Source: Chloroflexota bacterium
Lineage (GTDB): Bacteria > Chloroflexota > Dehalococcoidia > SZUA-161 > SpSt-899
DNA: 6,671 nucleotides
Assembly (NCBI GenBank): GCA_018725425.1
Contig: QLUL01000060.1
Coordinates: forward strand, 1-6,671
Reading direction: 5' to 3'
Positions 5,067 to 6,671 of the stretch are shown piece after piece. The translations under genes and the position numbers were made by a program. Within the stretch, counting starts at the first letter, position 1. Every line of letters begins with the position of its first letter. A model generated the notes under the pieces. The model had not been told where the DNA came from and made no database searches. It saw only the letters and a list, made by a program, of their open reading frames with translations.

Positions 5067-5644
5067 GTGAAAAAGGTAGCCAAGCGGGCAATGAAGGCTT
5101 GTTCTGACTTTTCTATCTTTTCCATGAGTGCCTCGCGCTTTTCAAACCACTTGTTGAACGTGCGCCGGTGTTGCCCCTTGCGTTTGCTAATCCAATCCTC
5201 GCTAATCTCACCCAACCAGCGCTCCTCGATTCTTTCTGCGCGGTGTTTGAAAGTCCAATACTTGTCGCGGTCTTGCCGTTGCAAGTATGTCAAGTCATAG
5301 CAGAACCTGCACCGGAACCACACCACACGCCGGTCGCCATAGTACATCTGGCAAGGCAGGTAGACCTTGCCCACACGCCGCCCGCAAGATGGACAGGCAA
5401 ACCACGCACGCCGTCCGCCGAATCTGCAAGGTGTGAATGTCAAAGCTATCTCCTGCGCGTGCTTGCGCCCGTCGCGTGTGAATCGAATCACCACGCTTTG
5501 CTCACCAAACACCCATTCAAAATAGTCTTGCTCATCGAGGCCTGCCCACATCTGAGCGAATTGAAAGTAACCCCCCGCGCTCAAGGAATGGCAAGACTCT
5601 ACCGGCAAGTGAGGGCGCCCGTGCCGTCTGCCGCCTCTACTCAT
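5063..5644 (-). CDS. Zinc-ribbon protein of an uncharacterised family found in mobile DNA
   Basis: This 193-residue protein has two CxxC knuckles: CPSC at 84-87 within RAWFACPSCGRRVGKVY, and CRFC at 112-115 within WFRCRFCYDLTY, about 24 residues apart, as in a zinc ribbon. The N-terminal GRPHLPVESCHSLS block and the FGGRRAWF.CP.CGRRV.K.YLP pattern match a conserved hypothetical family I associate with phage-like and integrative elements. No enzyme motif is visible. The C-terminal third (about 130-190) is charged and probably helical. A nucleic-acid-binding role is inferred from the ribbon only. The ATG at 5644 has AGGGGG 8 nt upstream (5658-5653) and lies 15 nt after the stop of the Spo11-like gene, so both are probably one transcript. 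It converges on the gene ending at 4999, with no clear terminator between them. Confidence 0.85.
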   Translation of the reverse strand: MSRGGRRHGRPHLPVESCHSLSAGGYFQFAQMWAGLDEQDYFEWVFGEQSVVIRFTRDGRKHAQEIALTFTPCRFGGRRAWFACPSCGRRVGKVYLPCQMYYGDRRVVWFRCRFCYDLTYLQRQDRDKYWTFKHRAERIEERWLGEISEDWISKRKGQHRRTFNKWFEKREALMEKIEKSEQAFIARLATFFT

Positions 5645-5659
5645 TTCATTTTCCCCCTG

Positions 5660-6529
5660 TCATAAATCCTTTGAGAATAGCGCCAGTTGGTTTAGCAATC
5701 GCTTACGTTCCGCCGTGTCCTGGTCTTTAATGGCAAGCCACGCCTCATCATCAGTTATCATATCCTCAACTGCTTGGCTACATAGCCTCACCAATTCATC
5801 AGGCTCTATGGCGTCTAACTCCCAACACTCGTCACCATACTGGCTAACATAGGCACTGCTGCGGGTATCCGTCAGCTTCGCTGGGTTAGGTATCAGGCTA
5901 TACCGTCGCACCTGGTCATAATTAAGCGCAATTCGCTTTACCTCAACGGTACCGCAATATCTATCTAACCTGTCCTGTAAGTCCCGGCTCATGTCAATAC
6001 CACTAGGGTCATGATCTGCGAAGTGAAGGATCACAGCAGCCTTGCCAAATACCAGATCGTCATCGCCGTCACAATATCGGCTAATCCTGTCTGCAGCCTC
6101 GCGTAAGTAGCTGTATGAGCTGTAGCCGCGTGAAGGCGCCACTATCGTATTGAACGGGTAAACGGCTTCGGCCATTACCTGGCTCAATGCGTCCTTTTCC
6201 ACCCACACCTCACAGTAGACCGGTTGACTATCCCAAAAGCGCCTTACATATTGCCTCTTTAGTGTGCCCCGACATGCCTCAAGGAAGTCCTCAGGACTAT
6301 CAAAAGACATATCATCAATTCGCCGGCTGCGGTCAACAATTCGTGTGCCGTCTATATCGCCTTTCTCACGTGCCATCACCAGTTGGCTAGACAATTGGTT
6401 GTAATTACTGCGTGTATTCTGTATCAGCCCTGCAGCTACCAGCCGGTAATAAATTTGACGCAAGGTTAACGGAACAGTATAGGCGGACATAATTTGGTTC
6501 ACTGCATTTGTCAGCTTTGTATATCTCAT
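5660..6529 (-). CDS. Stand-alone Spo11/topoisomerase VI subunit A-like protein (winged helix plus Toprim)
   Basis: The 289-residue product combines the two diagnostic parts of type IIB topoisomerase A subunits. Near the N-terminus, LTLRQIYYRL (residues 21-30) matches the (K/L)R(D/E/Q)(I/L)YY motif of the winged-helix domain; Tyr28, the second tyrosine, is the likely DNA-cleaving residue. A Toprim domain follows, with VYCEVWVEKDAL (105-116; metal-binding Glu111 in VEKDA) and FADHDPSG (170-177; Asp172 and Asp174 of DxD). Real topoisomerase VI A has about 360-380 residues and needs an ATPase B subunit, which I do not see here. Orphan A-like proteins (I recall the name Topo mini-A) are known from mobile elements with unclear function. 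The JetD subunit of Wadjet is related but lacks this IYY arrangement. I chose ATG 6529 because AGGAGG (6543-6538) lies 8 nt upstream; a GTG at 6538 would start right against that site. The zinc-ribbon gene follows after 15 nt. Confidence 0.85.
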   Translation of the reverse strand: MRYTKLTNAVNQIMSAYTVPLTLRQIYYRLVAAGLIQNTRSNYNQLSSQLVMAREKGDIDGTRIVDRSRRIDDMSFDSPEDFLEACRGTLKRQYVRRFWDSQPVYCEVWVEKDALSQVMAEAVYPFNTIVAPSRGYSSYSYLREAADRISRYCDGDDDLVFGKAAVILHFADHDPSGIDMSRDLQDRLDRYCGTVEVKRIALNYDQVRRYSLIPNPAKLTDTRSSAYVSQYGDECWELDAIEPDELVRLCSQAVEDMITDDEAWLAIKDQDTAERKRLLNQLALFSKDL

Positions 6530-6541
6530 TTTACGCACCTC

Positions 6542-6671
6542 CTAACTTCGGATGGCACCGCCAGCATCACCACTCCCCCCCAATCCATCAACCTTCTTGA
6601 ACTGACACTTCCCCGGGTTCTCGGCGCATTGAAACAGCTTGCTGTCATCTGTCCGGAGAATACAGATGCCC
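6542..6671 (-). CDS. C-terminal end of an unidentified protein (partial, runs off the right edge)
   Basis: Reading leftward from 6670 there is an open frame of 42 codons to TAG at 6544-6542. It ends with a Gly-rich tail and AIRS, and contains QCAENPGKCQF, a C-x6-C pair in a Lys-rich context. The stop codon overlaps the AGGAGG site of the Spo11-like gene (TAGGAGG) and lies 12 nt before its ATG, the usual spacing within an operon. This supports a real first gene of the three-gene minus-strand unit. The piece is too short to assign a family, and the start lies outside the window. Confidence 0.6.
   Translation of the reverse strand, partial: GICILRTDDSKLFQCAENPGKCQFKKVDGLGGSGDAGGAIRS

Noticed and set aside
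5168..5665. Plus-strand open frame of 165 codons
   Set aside because: It lies antisense to the zinc-ribbon gene, which has paired CxxC motifs and a good ribosome site; the plus-strand product shows no recognisable domain.
5660..6529. JetD (Wadjet) or OLD-family nuclease
   Set aside because: The RQIYY motif near the N-terminus followed by VEKDA and DHDPSG fits TopoVI A/Spo11 better; no Jet or Gaj partner genes are visible. A structure search could overturn this.
6530..6538. GTG start at 6538 for the Spo11-like protein
   Set aside because: The AGGAGG site directly abuts this GTG; the ATG at 6529 has the proper 8-nt spacing.

Overview
The window looks like a bacterial chromosome segment that passes from a metabolic gene into accessory, probably mobile, DNA. 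I favour an anaerobic Chloroflexota of the Dehalococcoidia type. The reasons are a GTCATTGCGAG-type palindromic repeat, an archaeal-style stand-alone methylmalonyl-CoA mutase large subunit, and a hicB-hicA pair in the order and sequence style I associate with that group. This assignment is an impression and not a database result; a deltaproteobacterium is possible.

Layout. 1-129 is a short MITE-like element with perfect 11-bp terminal inverted repeats. 182-1840 encodes the catalytic subunit of methylmalonyl-CoA mutase, the only clear housekeeping gene. 1841-2349 carries no gene. It holds a degenerate 7-bp tandem repeat, a good tRNA-type promoter, and the 5' half of a tRNA-Thr (CGT anticodon) that stops at the 3' edge of the anticodon loop (2071-2107). 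I read 2107/2108 as a likely junction between core genome and inserted DNA, although no integrase or matching 3' tRNA half lies in the window.

To the right of the junction are three modules. (a) A HicBA-type toxin-antitoxin pair (2350-2858), overlapping by ATGA. (b) Two paralogous envelope-protein genes (2920-3714 and 3908-4999). Each is preceded by a perfect 152-bp direct repeat that also contains the last ten codons of hicA, so a tandem duplication with one end inside hicA made them. Copy 1 is a lipoprotein with a coiled coil. Copy 2 has lost the lipobox cysteine and carries a 169-residue C-terminal domain beginning exactly where copy 1 ends. (c) A convergent minus-strand operon (6671 down to 5063): the C-terminus of an unidentified protein, a stand-alone Spo11/topoisomerase VI A-like protein with catalytic-tyrosine and Toprim motifs, and a two-CxxC zinc-ribbon protein.

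The mutase presumably works with a separate B12-binding subunit encoded elsewhere. HicBA would act in element maintenance or stress response. The Spo11-like protein with its zinc-ribbon neighbour is the best candidate for an uncharacterised DNA-processing system of a mobile element. The paralogous envelope proteins have no function I can assign.
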